Positions 45,840 through 58,742 of a DNA stretch of 64,000 nt are shown in pieces; position 1 is the stretch's first letter; each line of letters starts with the position of its first letter. Origin of the DNA: Sphagnum compactum (taxonomy: Eukaryota; Bryophyta; Sphagnopsida; Sphagnales). The position numbers and the translations under genes are program-made. The stretch is from contig OZ234495.1 in the NCBI GenBank assembly GCA_965153455.1, positions 24,610,875 to 24,674,874 on the forward strand. The letters run 5' to 3'. A model generated the notes under the pieces. The model made no database searches. It had not been told where the DNA came from and saw only the letters and a program-made list of their open reading frames with translations.

Positions 45840-48395
45840 ATGTAATAAAACAAAGTAGTGGGCAAAATTTGAGACCCTGAACTTAGTATTTTTAAATATT
45901 TGATAGGGTATCAACTTTTTATGAAAAAAAAAAGAAAATGGTTTCAAGTGACAATTCTTATTCCAGTGAAAACCAATGAACAAGTTTCAAATAGGGTATG
46001 ACCCTTGGTAATACACTAATATATTCAACTTGAAACCTGACTCGAAACCCTTCTTTATTTATAATCATTTTTTCATACCCATCCAACATTGGTTTAGACA
46101 TTCTTAAACTTTTTTTTTTTGAGGTGATAAAATGTGTGATATGACCTAGGTGAAAAGATAGCCAAGTGAGAAAGCACCTACCAATGCATATATTAGTAGT
46201 TTCATCTTTTGGAGTGAAGCCTTTTAGAGCTTATATTTAATTTGAAAAATGTTGAATTTGACTTCAAAGCCCTTTAGTGTAAAGACATTATATTTACAAT
46301 GTTTAAAAAAAACCCCCAAAAATTTCAATTTTTATAAATGTTATGTGGTTCTTTGATTTTGTTAATAACCTCTATTTTTGGTTTAATTTTGGTTCCAAAA
46401 TCATTGGACCTTCAATTCTAGGCTTTGGAAAAAAAGTCAATAATTAATAATTTTCATGAAAATTTTGGTATAAAAAATCAATGGTTCAAGGTAAGTTTTT
46501 TGAGTTAGTTTTTTGATTCATTAGAACCTTGATTAAAGGTCAAACTAATTTTATGATTTTTGAAAACCACATGTCAAAGGTCAAAACTAATTCTTTAAAA
46601 CTATTGGCCGAATATCCATATACCCAACCTTTACCTGCCAACTCTTTCTTGGAAAAGAAATATTCACCCATAGTACCAACATAGGTGTTGGTTTGAGTTC
46701 TTTTTTTTAATTCTTTTTTTTTTCAATAGTTACATCTAACCTAAATCTCATTGTTTCATACTTGATTTTGTCCAATTTGTACACAATTTATATACAATAC
46801 ATATATAAACAAATTATTCAAGATTATTAATGATTATTCATAAACCAATGTGAAAATTTACCATATTGCCTTGTTGCATGATTCACGTTAAATTAACTTC
46901 ATCATCATCAAAATATGTTGAAAAGGCTACACAAGTGAAGCCAACTTGTATTGAGTGAATATTTATTAATCAAATGAATGTATTCCACATTATCAAAGAA
47001 ATATTGTAATATAATTATTTTGCCCACAATGAAGGTCTTGTGACTAAATACGCATATTGCACAATAAAATGATTTGATGTTCATAAAATGGTGCATGAGT
47101 TTCCATTGCTATGGTTTCCATGACACCATTTGTAGACATAGTTTAAATTGTTTATGATGGGTGCTTATCTATTATATTTGCAAATAATTCTTGAAAATTA
47201 AATTATTCCATTGCATATTAGCTATATCTCCAATCCCACAATACCTACATTAACCACCTTTTATTCAATGGCATGGCATATCATGCAATATTTGCATTGG
47301 AATCTAATTATCTATGAAATTTTGAAAAAAACAAAAATGTTTTGAAATATATTTATTGTAATTGCATGAACAACATCATGAATGATTGAATGCATATAAT
47401 TACTAAACATATTTATATGATCTATGTGGATGGATTTCAATTAATTGGATGAAAATGGACTCACATCATAAAAAATATTATAACATGGAAAATTTATAAT
47501 TGCATTCAAATGGGTGAAAGTTGGTCCATTATCATTTTGTGAACTTGTGTAATCATTTAAGGGCCCAACATTAACCAACATGACCACATTCCTTGGGATA
47601 TAATGGAACTTACTATTGGAAACTCCACGACTAACAAGCTTCAATTGATCTAGTTGGGTACAAAACAATGTTGGGCAAGTATCAAGGTAAGGCTAATAAT
47701 CAATCACCCCAAGAGTTCAAGTAAATTGTCAGGTTTTAAACTTTGGCGGTCATCACTTTACGTGAATTTCACCACACCCTTTGAACATTAGCAATCCTTA
47801 ACCCATCCTTTGTGTGTAAAAGATACATTAGGTTGCCAACACCAAGGAACGGATTTTTGTTTTGTTAACTTGGATGGGTTCAATGCTTCTATTAAGGATT
47901 GGCGAAGTCTCTTTCTCACAAAATTTGAAACATTGTCCTAGAACTAGTCCCAATTGTGTGTACTAAAAATTACCATACATTTTGGGTATTTTGAAGCAAC
48001 ACAAACCATCTTATATATATATGGTTAATAAATGGTTAACCCATGTTCATGAGTCAATACTCTTGTTCAATTCATGTATGTGGCTTCTATGGCCTTTGAG
48101 ATCGTAGTCATGAAGGATTGGACCAAGTCATGTTACAAGCTTTTTGTAAGAGTTTTATGAAGGTTTGATTCTTTAGTGATTTGGCTTCTCGATGTTGTGC
48201 TTGATGTTTCCATTAAGTTGCCTAAACCGTATTCATAGTATTTTGATGGCATGAATTGCCAAATTGCCCATTGCTATGAGAAAATCCCATTATTTAATTA
48301 GAAAGGACAAGCTACATGAAATGTTACTTCGTGGGTGATTAATACCACCTTCAGTCATTTAATGCCCTTTTGGATCAACACAATCTTGACCTAAT
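45840..48395. other. AT-rich intergenic stretch
   Basis: Nothing supportable seen on either strand apart from homopolymer tracts and short AT-rich frames. Confidence 0.55.
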
Positions 48396-48397
48396 TT

Positions 48398-48745
48398 TGC
48401 AATCGAGGTCTCAAATTCCAGGTCCCGAAATGAAATATACCAATTTGGCTACGAGTTAACTGCTTTTGGATTCTGGACTGGGGAGCCTGGATTTGACATT
48501 TTGAGTTTCAATCGAGGTCCTCAAAGTCGTAGTCGAGATCTTCAAATCGCCATCGAGGCCCTCCAATTGTCGTCGAGGTCCTCAAAATCGTCATCGAAGT
48601 CCTGAAGTCGCCATCGAGGCCCTCAAAATCGTAATCGAGGTCCTGAAATCGCCATCGAGGTCCTCAAAATCGTAATCGAGGTCCTGAAATCGCCATCGAG
48701 GCCCTCAACTCGTCTTCGAGGTCCTCAAAATCTTCATCGAGGTGT
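48398..48745 (+). repeat. Minisatellite of about 18-21 bp units (TCGAGGTCCTCAAAATCG type)
   Basis: More than a dozen imperfect units alternate between TCGAGGTCCTCAAAATCGT and TCGAGGTCCTGAAATCGCCA, so the higher-order period is about 39 bp. The array ends about 2.2 kb upstream of the kinase-gene ATG, at the start of its leader. Single copies of the same word recur at about 56838 and near 57412-57440. Confidence 0.9.
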
Positions 48746-50913
48746 TGATCGAGAAGCCTATGACACGTCAGCTTCGTCTCTCTCCCCTCAGCGGCCCCTC
48801 GCTTTGTGTCCGCTCTCTCGCCTTCTTCTTCACAGGTTTGCGTGTGTCCATTTTGTGTTTCTCGACGCGAAAATGGTCTTGGTTTTTTCTCGAGTTTCCA
48901 TTGCTAGTTCTACCTGTCGCCTGACTTAGTTCCTCGTCTTTTTATGGTTTTTTTTCCCTGTCAATTTTGGTGGTTTTTGGCCCACCCAGCTGTGCATAGT
49001 TCTGTGACCCCTAGTCGTTCGCTCTTTCGGACAACAGTTCTCCTGTTGCTTCTCGCAGGAGGAGACTGTTGTTTGTTGGCTCGCTTCCAAAGATCGAGCT
49101 TGCAAGAATCTCTATAGTTTTTTCCCGCCCTCGGTTTCTTGTTCAATTTTTGGTGCACACTGTTGTTGTTGTTGTTGTTGTTTCTTCGTGTGCTGGTTTC
49201 TCTCTGGCGTAGGTACTCACCCACCGGAGCTCGAGAGTGCCGTTTGTCTTTTCTTTGAGTTCCTTTTTCTCGTTGCAATTGCCGCTTGCCACTTCTATCT
49301 AGAGTTGGAGCAGGAGGAGGGAGCGAGGGTTTTTGTCCTTAGCAACTTCACGACTCTCGCGGAGATCGTTGATGGTGATCTAATTTGGCTACTGTTACTA
49401 CTATCTCTGCTGTTGGCTTTGGTAAGAAGTTGTTGTCGACAGCATCTTGGCTCTCCTCATTTTTGTTTCTAAATTTTTTCGTCTTCCTTCCTCTGGCGCT
49501 TCGTTTTACCAGCGATTCTATTCCCTTTCCCCTTCTGAGATGCTTGCATGATTCATTCCTTCCTTCCTTCCTGAGTGTGTTTGTTACTCCGGCGTTGCTT
49601 TCCTTTCCTTGCAGTTTTGGGAGCTCTTGCTTGTTTTGTAAGCTTTACCGTGATCAAGTTGTTGTTTTTTACTCACTTTCTTTTGCTGCTGCTTTTGAGG
49701 TTTTGTTGTGTGGTCAATTTTAGTTTTGTTTTATGCCAACAATATGTACCAATCTCCACCTTTTTTTCCAAGTTCTCAAATTCCCTCTAACTTCCTGTTT
49801 TCCTTCATGTCTGCAATTAGGTATCTTGTTTTCTCTGAAGCTTGATTCTGATCTTTTCTTCATGCCAATTCTCTGACTCCTATTATTGTTTTGTAGACAA
49901 TAATTGTCTTGTTTCTCTTTAGGGTTGGTTATTCTGATATCTTCTTCACGCCATTATTCTCAGACTCATGGTGTTTTGTCTCCTCCATGTGAAGGATCTC
50001 CACTTTGTGTGTATACTGGGGTCCATTCTGATTTAGTCTTAAGGTGGATGGTCCTTCTGTCTCTGGACCTTTTTCAGTATTTTGTGATGAAGATGGACAC
50101 TGTATGGAAGAGGAGAGCACCATAGGAAAAAACATTGTATTCTATGTTTGCTGCCATCCTATGTCATTTGGTAATTATATGCTTGAAAGTGCAGAATTGC
50201 TGCGAGGACTGGAAGCTGGGGTGTGGTGACTGAACTGACTGACCATCATTGATGCTTCAGAACCAGAGACTCTCCCTTTCTCTCCCCACCTAACACCTTC
50301 CAGAGTTCCCAGCTCTGTTTAGAAAAAGGTCCTCCCTTCCTCAATCCTCTCTATTTTTTTTTGGGTCAGAAAGATGAATTTTTGTTCCAACTCCTTTTGC
50401 CGCTTTGTTTTTTTGCCCTTAGAAATTGGGGCTGCTTATTTTGTATATTTGGCCATTAGTAAGTGGAAGTGCATTCATTCTGAGCAATAATTATTAAAAT
50501 GCTAAATAAATACTGTAGGATTCCAACAATAGCCTCTGTAATAACCCTTCTATTTTCTTTCATGAGGTCATGGAGCAGTGTGATTTATTCTACAATTGAA
50601 GATGGAATTTTGGGGGCTTAAAAACAACTGGATCTGGTGGTGTGGGTCCATTCATTGTGTTGGCTTTTTGGAGTTTTCTTTTCTTGTTAAATTCTGATGT
50701 TTGGCTACTTTGTTTTGATTGAGGCTGAGTGAATTTGTAGGAGCAAAGGTGCCCACTTTTTCAGTCATGATCTTTTTCTCCTCAAATCCCTGCCTGATTT
50801 CTAGCTGCCAGTTTCTTTTAGTAACCTTGTTTAAGTCTTTTAACCTTGTTGGTTCTTAGGCAGGCAAGCTGGCAGCACAAAGTACAAAGAGTTCTGGGAA
50901 ACCAACTGCAAAA
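48746..50913 (+). promoter_or_regulatory. Promoter and long leader of the KEG-like kinase gene
   Basis: Composition changes to pyrimidine- and GC-richer sequence right after the minisatellite, as in plant 5' leaders. It includes a (GTT)6-like run at about 49161-49181. Donor-like GTAAG (49421) and an acceptor-like TTCTTAG before 50862 suggest at least one leader intron. An open stretch near 50035-50225 could be an alternative exon but matches nothing I know. The transcription start is not determined. Confidence 0.45.
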
Positions 50914-53900
50914 ATGGGAGGTGAACAACCACCGTATGGTCTAGTGTCTCCCAACAGATTGATAGATGATGAGCTTTTTCCAGAGGATTATGAACAATTT
51001 GGAACTCCAGTGAATGTGAACAGGGCAGCAGATCCTAGTCGTACACATCCGTGGGTTGATCCCAGTATTTTGAAGCTGATGCACAGGGTTGGAAGGGGCC
51101 ATTTTGGTGATGTATGGCTTGCGACTATCCATAACCGTACTGAGGACTTTGATGAATACCATGAGGTTGCAGTTAAGATGTTACCCACTGGCTCTGAGGA
51201 GCAAGTCCACTCTCTGTTGCAGAAGTTTGAGAGTTTGTTTCACACTGTTCAGGGCTTGAGGGGTGTAAGCTGGCCTTATGGGATTTCAATCAAAGATGGA
51301 AAGGTGCAGGTTTCAACATGTGGCCCACTTTTTTTATTGATACTTTTAACATCCTTGTTTAGCTCCAGATTAAAACTCCCCAGACCTCAGATACCACAAA
51401 TCCCATTTTAGTCCTAATCAATTTTCTTGCCTCATTGCTCTCTCATCACTCTATCAAGTTGGTGGGGAAGTCTTAGCATTTTGGTGAACCTTAAGTTAGT
51501 GGTAATTAGATTGTCTTGCAACTTTTGCTGTCCATTTAAAGTTTTGCCCATTTGTTTTCTATTCCTCATTTTTTTGGGTTCAGATCCTCTTGGCTAATTT
51601 TAGATGTGTATATGTGTGTGGGGCTTTCTGTAGAGACCTCTGCTTATTTCACACATTCTAAACTGGAAAGAGTATTGAATGAACTTTGGACAGGCTTGCA
51701 TAATTATGAAGTTCTATGAGGGTTCACTTGGAGATAAGACAGCTCATCTTCCAGGCAACAAACTTCCACTTGCAGATGTCTTGAGGTGACTTTCTGATTG
51801 TTCTTCCTTTTTTCATTCATGTGCCTTCTGACCAAAATGTTGATTATCTAGGTGGTTTACCCATTGCAGCTTTTATCAATGACCAGTTTTTGCTCCTTTC
51901 AGTTGTTCGAAATGATGTAGCTTCCAAGAATGTGTTCTGGGATCAATTGTCTAGTACCTTCACAACACCTTCAAAACTATATACTCTGAGTTTGACAGGT
52001 TTTTTCTAGATGCATTTGCTGTGGTGGAGTATATGAATGAATTCTTCTCTGTCATTACCAGGTTGACAGAAGGTACATAAGATATGGGGGTGTGGATGGT
52101 CTAGCTCAATTTTGGAAAACTGGAGGTTCTAGACATGTGGTCAAGTTGGGCAGATCAGAATGGAAAGGACCTGTTTTTGTCAGATGTGCAGAAACAAGAT
52201 CACCTCATGTTTTGCTGTGCAAATCATGTGCTTTGAGTGGCTTATGAGACCTGTCTTTCATGGAATAGGTATGGTCAACAACTGGTTTCTGGCATCATGG
52301 AGCTCCACTCCTGTGGGATTCTGGCACTAAATCTGAAGCCTTGCAATTTTCTTCTAGACGATTGTAATGTGGCAGTTGTTGGAGAGTTTGGCATACCAAT
52401 GCTCTTGGGTGGGATCCCCTCACCATCTTCAGAGCATCTGTACTGGTTGGGCTCACCAAACTACATGGCTCCGGAGCAGTGGGAAGCAAATCTGAGGGGG
52501 CCAATTTCTTTTGAAACAGATTGTTGGGCTTTTGCCTGCAGCATAATTGAAATGATAACAGGAGAAGTGCCTTGGAATAATTTGTCTTCACAAGACATCT
52601 TTGATGCTGTGGTTGTCAGGCACCAAAAGCCTATGGTTCCAAGTGGGCTACCCCCAGCTGTAGATAGGGTGTTGAAGGCATGCTTTGAATATGACTACCG
52701 CAGCCGTCCAGCATTCAGGGAGATCCTTCGTGCCTTCGCTAAGTAAATTTTCTCTTTCCAAACTCCCATAATAATCTTGACCCAATGGGATACACTCTTC
52801 AGTCTGTTCCAGACACTTTGCTGTCTATCCATCTTGTCTCCTTGTCACCATCCAGTACATGCTGGTCATGTGTCAGACTGCTGGCTATACTTTTGAGACC
52901 CAAAGATTATTCATTCATTTGTTGCAGCTTAATCTGCCTATTTTCATGGTGTTCATTTTACACAGAACTTCTTCCTATGGGGTCTGCATTTGTCAAATTT
53001 GGAATTTGGTCCCTCTTCTGAGAGTTACATAGGGAGTTTGTTGAATATTCTTTACTGAATTATGTCATTCATTTCTTGACACTGATGTTTTTAAAGAGCA
53101 GCATTTTGAGTACATAATTAGCTAAGGTTGCATCTGTATTGTGTGCAGTCCTAAAGAGCCCTTTAAGGCTGGAGACTGGGTCTGCGTGCGAGAGAAGCCA
53201 AGTGGACAATTTCTGCGAATTGGGGTGGTGAAGACAGTGATAGGGCCTGACAGTGTCCTTGTGCAATATTGTGATAAACCAGGGGAGCCAATCCATTGCA
53301 GTGGTGCCAGCTCTCTTCACCTATGGAAAGACTCGTTCCAAATAGGAGATGCAGTGATACTGAAAGAGTGGGTGGAGTCACCCCGCTTTGGCTGGCCTGG
53401 AGAATTCCACCAAAGTGAAGGAATTGTCTCAGAAATTGGAGTACAGGATGGCGTAATATTGGTTACATTCAAAGGCTCCCAGGAAGCTTGGAGAGCTGAT
53501 CCAGTGGAACTTGAGCGTGTATCTGGAGGCCTGGTTGCCAATGACTGGGTTCGACTTCGTACTGGATGGTCAATAGAGGCCACCAACTGTGGGCAGATGC
53601 CATCACGGGTAGGAACAGTGCATTGTGTAGAACATTCAGGTAAGTTAAAGGTTGCCTTCCTTGGAAGAGAAACACTTTATACAGCAAGCCCTGAAGAGTT
53701 TGAGAAGGTTTCCCCTTTCTTGCATGGTCAGTATGTTCGGATGAAGGCAGAAGTAGTAGCCCCCAGATTTGATTGGCCTCAGGAGGAAAAGGGAGGATGG
53801 GACACTGGCCGGATTGTGCACATTCTGCCTAGCGGTGGCTTGTTTGTGAACTTTCCAGGCCGTCTCTTCACTGGAAAAGGTGTCTGGGCAGACTCAGAAG

Positions 53901-54235
53901 AGACAGAGGTGATTCATCTCAATGAGATTAGTGGTATGATCAACAAGTATCAGCATATTGAGAAAATGCACTGGGCAGTTCGACCCACACTGTCACTGCT
54001 TGGATTTCTGCTTGCGGCCCGCACGGGCATAGTGATAGTGAATTTGGTGACACGATCCCTCAGGGTAAGGAAAGATACAGCAGCTTCCGAGAACAAAGCT
54101 GGTAGGTATCATCCTGATGAAAGTATGCCAAATCAGAAGGACAATCCTGTTTGGCTCCCTTCACAGGTTGCAGTGGCAACTTCCACTGTTGCAAATCTCA
54201 TCTTTGGTGAAGGTGTCACAACTCCAAGCCGGTGA
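50914..54235 (+). CDS. KEG-like protein (pseudo)kinase with MIB/HERC2-type repeats
   Basis: Four exons, 50914-51309, 51694-51785, 52269-52742 and 53149-54235, join in frame to 682 residues with GT-AG introns. Kinase domain, about residues 52-318: Gly-rich loop VGRGHFGDVW (59-68), the ATP-anchoring Lys in HEVAVKML (88), then APE as MAPEQW. The catalytic loop reads ALNLKPCNFLLD, with Asn for the catalytic Asp, and the DFG position reads GEFG, so catalysis is doubtful. After it come three or more SH3-like MIB/HERC2 repeats as in KEG (FKAGDWVCVREKPSGQF, WKDSFQIGDAVILKEW, LVANDWVRLRTGW), then a hydrophobic segment (LSLLGFLLAARTGIVIV, about 612-628). There is no RING or ankyrin domain, unlike KEG, so it is probably a scaffold. 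The start is the first ATG in a good context (AAAAATGG). Confidence 0.87.
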
Positions 54236-56171
54236 AGCTCTGTATCCTGAATGGTGAAGCACTAGAGTGGCAGTGAGTTGGGCTGCAGTGGACTTCTCCA
54301 GTTGGGGACAGATTTATCCCTTACCTTCAATGTCAAGTGCACACATATGTATGCACGTGGAGGTGGCCAACCTTGTTGCTGTTCAACTGCATGTACAAAG
54401 AATGCCAACAGTACTATAAATGGAGAAGCTCCACGTACAAATCTGTACATACGAATGGATTTGCTTGTAATTTCTGACAAATATTGGAATTGGATCTTGA
54501 CTAAAACGCGCTTTGCTTAGTAGGTTTTGATGACAAAGTCGGTGATGATGATGAAGAACAAAGTGAAGTGGAATGTACAGAGAATCAGGGTCATGCAACA
54601 AACAGCAGGGGATCACATCAAATATGGAAAAAGAAGAGCAACCCTGAACAACTCTGAACTGATACATCATTTACAAAGTGTAAATACTGAACCCCTTCTG
54701 GACACAACTTTTATGTAAGTTTTTTTTCATTTCTGTATTAATTGCTGTGGCCTTTTGTCTAGTGTTGAAAAAATTCCATGCATATGTTTCTAGTTTTTTG
54801 TGCTATTCAAAGAGGCCAGTTGAGAAGATCCAAGGCCTTCACCACTCTTGCACAACCAGTACTCTGTCTCTCTTGTTCTCTCTGTGTGTCTCTCTCACCC
54901 CCACGCATGAATTGCTTGCATCCCTCACATTTATATACTTGTATCAGTATTTGTGCCTTCACTTGCTCTTGTTCCTTCTTCTTTGATGACAGTGACAACA
55001 GCCAGATTCTACTTGGGTGAAGAATTCAGTTTTCAATTCAATGACAATTTCAGTTGTCAATTTGCTCATAAGAATCATCATAGGAAGAAGAAGACAAATT
55101 GCAGTATATGGTATGTTTATGCTTGATCTTTCTCTTGTTTCTGTTTTAAGATTCTGGGGATGTTATTGATCAGCTCACGGTGTATCATGAATTTTTTAGC
55201 CTAGTTTCTGATGTGATGGAACAATTTGCTTTACATTCAGATACTAAGTCATACAAGATGCTACCCACACATTTTTTTAATGCATACTCTTGATCTTTTT
55301 CTTTTGCTGGTCAAGAATTTTGTGATCTTGATCAGCTTATTCTTTTGTCATCAGTTCCGAATCTCGATTTCCACAAATTATTTCTCCAGTGATGCTGAGA
55401 GGAACAATTGACTTAGAGCACATCTACCCACAGCAAGTATGTGGACCTCTACTGATGTCTACCGCATCCAAAGTAGGGTGCAAGTTATTTCCCCCATCTT
55501 CAATCATAAACATGAAATCATTGAAAGTGGGAAGTGAGCAAATCATTAAATGTTATCACATGGGCAAATCGTAATGTGACCAGCCAGTCAAAGTAAAATC
55601 ATATTTTTGTATTGACCCTTTTGGAAGGCATTGCATCTTCTTCACATATTTGCTCTTTAAAAATAACATAAAATGAATAATAAATAAATAAACACAAATC
55701 CATGTCTCTTTACTTATGAATGGGCTAAACATATTCCAATTTTGGTAAGATGAAATATTATAAGGCCTTATAATTGTCCGACCTAAACTTCAATAAATTA
55801 TCATTACTAAGAATTAATAAGTCCAATGTCACACTATTATATTACCTTATTCGGTTTGGCACTGAAGTGTCGAGTAATTGTTTTATTTTTCAAAATCATG
55901 TTCAACAATTAAAAATGATAATTTTTGAAATTTTTGGTTTTATATTATCATGCTGAAATAAATAAATATATTCGACTATGGTGACCGATCGTTGCATTTA
56001 ATGTTCATAAAAATATCTTATTAAAAAAAAAATGTATTGCACAATTCCCATTCCCAAATTGGTTGTAAGCAAGCAAAGGAGGACTTCATTTTATCCAACA
56101 ACAACAATAAGTGAGTCATACTACACATGAACACTTCTTCTAAACATAACTAAATGATTAGTAAATCACAT
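54236..56171. other. 3' flank of the kinase gene and AT-rich intergenic DNA
   Basis: The first few hundred bases are probably 3' UTR. Beyond about 55600 the sequence is strongly AT-rich. No further gene seen. Confidence 0.45.
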
Positions 56172-56419
56172 CCTTTATTGGCCTTGCCTTCCAAGGCAAG
56201 GATATTGTGTTTAGATTCATTATAGAGTATAGTAGCTTAATGGATTTTGTCCCCTAGGTGGTAGGTCTATTTTTATACAAGGATTTTTGAAAGATGATAT
56301 TTTGGCTTGAGTTGAAACTTGAGATTAGTTAATAGAGTTATGATATCTTGAAGGATTTTGGTTTTTTAAGAGGATTTTTTTGAAGATTATATTTTCCATG
56401 GTGAAATATTAAAGTTTCC
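56172..56419 (+). repeat. Left terminal inverted repeat
   Basis: Pairs with 58743-59006. Shared ordered words include GATATTGTGTTTAGATTCA, AGTAGCTTAA, CCCCTAGGT, TTTTTGAAAGATGATAT, GAAACTTGAGATTA, ATATCTTGAAGGATTTTGG and CCATGGTGAAATATT. Confidence 0.88.
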
Positions 56420-56796
56420 GTAATTCTTCTTTTGCCTTAAGAAAGTCCCTAAAACCAAATGTGATTGGAGTTTTAGTGTAAAAACCTTCTTGTTTGTTTT
56501 TATGTTTTATGATCTACATATGTTGAAATTCATGATAATTTTTGCCTTTGTCCCCACAATTGGTAAAGCCCAAATGTGAAAGACGTTCCCAAAATGTGAT
56601 GCCAATCTCAAATACGACCTTGTTTTACACCTTTTGTTTTGGGAACACCTTGAGCTTGGGGTTTTACCATAAATATTCATTATGAATTGCAAAGCAATAA
56701 AATTGTAGATTCATTTTTTGCATTCCATTACAAATTTGTGCCTTGTTCCAAAAATGATGTAACAACCTTCAAATATGTATCTTATAAATTCACTTA

Positions 56797-56893
56797 GTCT
56801 GTCTGTCGAGGTCTTGTCCGTCCGTCCGTCTGTCTGTCGAGGTCCTGAAACCCAGATCGGGACCCGTCTGTCCGTCTATCTGTCGTTCACGTC
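56797..56893 (+). repeat. GTCT/GTCC tetranucleotide repeats mixed with the TCGAGGTC word
   Basis: Runs of GTCT, GTCC and GTCC/GTCT surround two TCGAGGTC words. The second, TCGAGGTCCTGAAA at 56838, equals the unit of the 48.4 kb minisatellite. Confidence 0.85.
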
Positions 56894-57836
56894 CGTTTCC
56901 GCGCAGCAACTGCCGTCGTCGATGCTGCCTCAAATCCACCGCCATGCATGCCCCCTGGTAATCCAGATACTCCTTTTACAAGTGTCTGGAGATTTGTAAG
57001 TCTGTTGTTGTGTGCTCCAAATTTTATTCTTTTTGGGGTCATTTGGTTTGCATGCTTTGCTGATAATGTGATACTTACAAAACATGGAAAGTTGTTCAGG
57101 GAAAAATCAAAAAATATATCATTTTACCCTCCTCCTTCAAGCTCTCTTGAAATTCTTCATCATGCATTTCTGGATGCAGTACTGGTTAGATCTTGCTTGA
57201 GATGCCTCAGTTCTTGCAAGAGAGACAATCCAAGAGAGTTAATTTTTTTTTGCCAGACTCAGAGATGGGATTCGAAGCAAGCAGCTAATCACGAAATGAA
57301 GCGTCATGGATATGGTTCAAGGGTCTCATCTTCAGGCCGACCGGGCCCGAGATGATTTTCACGCCCGGCCTGTGACGGGGCTCGGCGTTCAGGCCGACCG
57401 GGCCCGGGATGATCGAGGTCTCCAAATTTTATCGAGGTCCCGAGATGGAAAGTATTGGGGTTTGAGCTTTGGCAGTCGCCACACCCCAGTGTGAGGGCGG
57501 TTATCAACGAAGGGTAACAGACCTGAGGAGGTTATAACATCGGTTCCTTGGGCTCATTACAAGAATTCCATAAAATAACCGGAACGGAGGATTCTCTGAT
57601 TCCGAGTTTGAATTGGAAACACCAGAACAAACGGTCCTCTGATTTGAAAATATGAAAGAAATGCTGGATTGGACGGTTCTGGACGGCGCACGTCCAACCA
57701 CTTATTGGAACCACGAACAGACGGTGTTTTTTTTTCTACTAACATTATTGGGAACCGGTGGATCTCTGATCCCAACATATGAAAAATGGGGAATCGATGG
57801 ATCTCTAATTCTGACATTCTGGTGTTTTTTAACACT

Positions 57837-57865
57837 TGTGCATTACGCACAGGGTACCCACTAGT
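57837..57865 (+). mobile_element. Helitron-like 3' terminus
   Basis: A 5-bp stem hairpin, TGTGC (57837-57841), 5-base loop, GCACA (57847-57851), lies 9 bases before CTAG (57861-57864) followed by T and a TA-rich flank. A hairpin roughly 10 bases inside CTRR|T is the hallmark of Helitron 3' ends. The GGTACCCACTAGT word is shared, inverted, with 27391-27403. The left end of this element was not identified; GC-rich DNA from about 57300 may belong to it, including a duplicated CAGGCCGACCGGGCCCG at 57333 and 57392. Confidence 0.5.
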
Positions 57866-58742
57866 ATATATATATTTCAAGAATATCACACACAATTGAA
57901 CTCCTCATAATAAAATTAGTTATTTTGTTAACATAAGTTCATGATCTCTGAAGGTCACAAGTTTTAACTTTGGACTTGTGATCAACTACTTCAAAGAAAC
58001 AACAAATTAGGTTAAAAGCAATCCCATGACATGATGAGAATGATGAAAGATACATTGTCACCCAAATAAAGGGGGAAAAGGAGGCATTCCCACAAGCATT
58101 CTCACTTTTAGATTGAGATTTTTAAATAGTTTCAAATGTTTACATGAAAATAAAAAGGGGATGAATATTGTCTAAATTTTACAAAAATGTCAATCATGCT
58201 TAATGATTTTTACTCCCAAAAATCCTACCATTTTGAAAATGTTGTTGTAAATAAATGTGTTTTTCTAACATAAATGCAATTAAATTTGCTCATTTTTTTG
58301 AAAAGTTTATATTAAAATATTGAGAAATAACTCATTGTTGCCATTATTGTAACCATTCTAGTGCAACTATTCTCACTAGTTGCAAATTCAATATTTACTT
58401 TAAATGACACTTTTTCATTTCACGAACACAATACAATGCGAAAAACCAATGTCCTTCTACCTCTATTAATAATCTCCGCCATCCTTCTCTCATGTTCTTA
58501 TACACATTAAATCATTAGGGTTTGGTCATAGTTTGTTCTACCTTGGTCTTAGAATACAACCTTGCAACTCATGTTACAAGTGTCATATTTTACCATTAAT
58601 CTTCATTTTCACACACACCTTTTTTTTTAATTTCACACTTATTCCATACATCTCTCCCACTCAAATCACATTACCTATTTGATTGAGTGGCAACCTTCAC
58701 CTCCCACAAAAGCAAGGCCACAGTGTGACACACCCCTTGTTA

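Noticed and set aside
48961-49278. Minus-strand 105-aa ORF with an Asn run
   Set aside because: The Asn run is the complement of the GTT repeat in the kinase leader; no domain.
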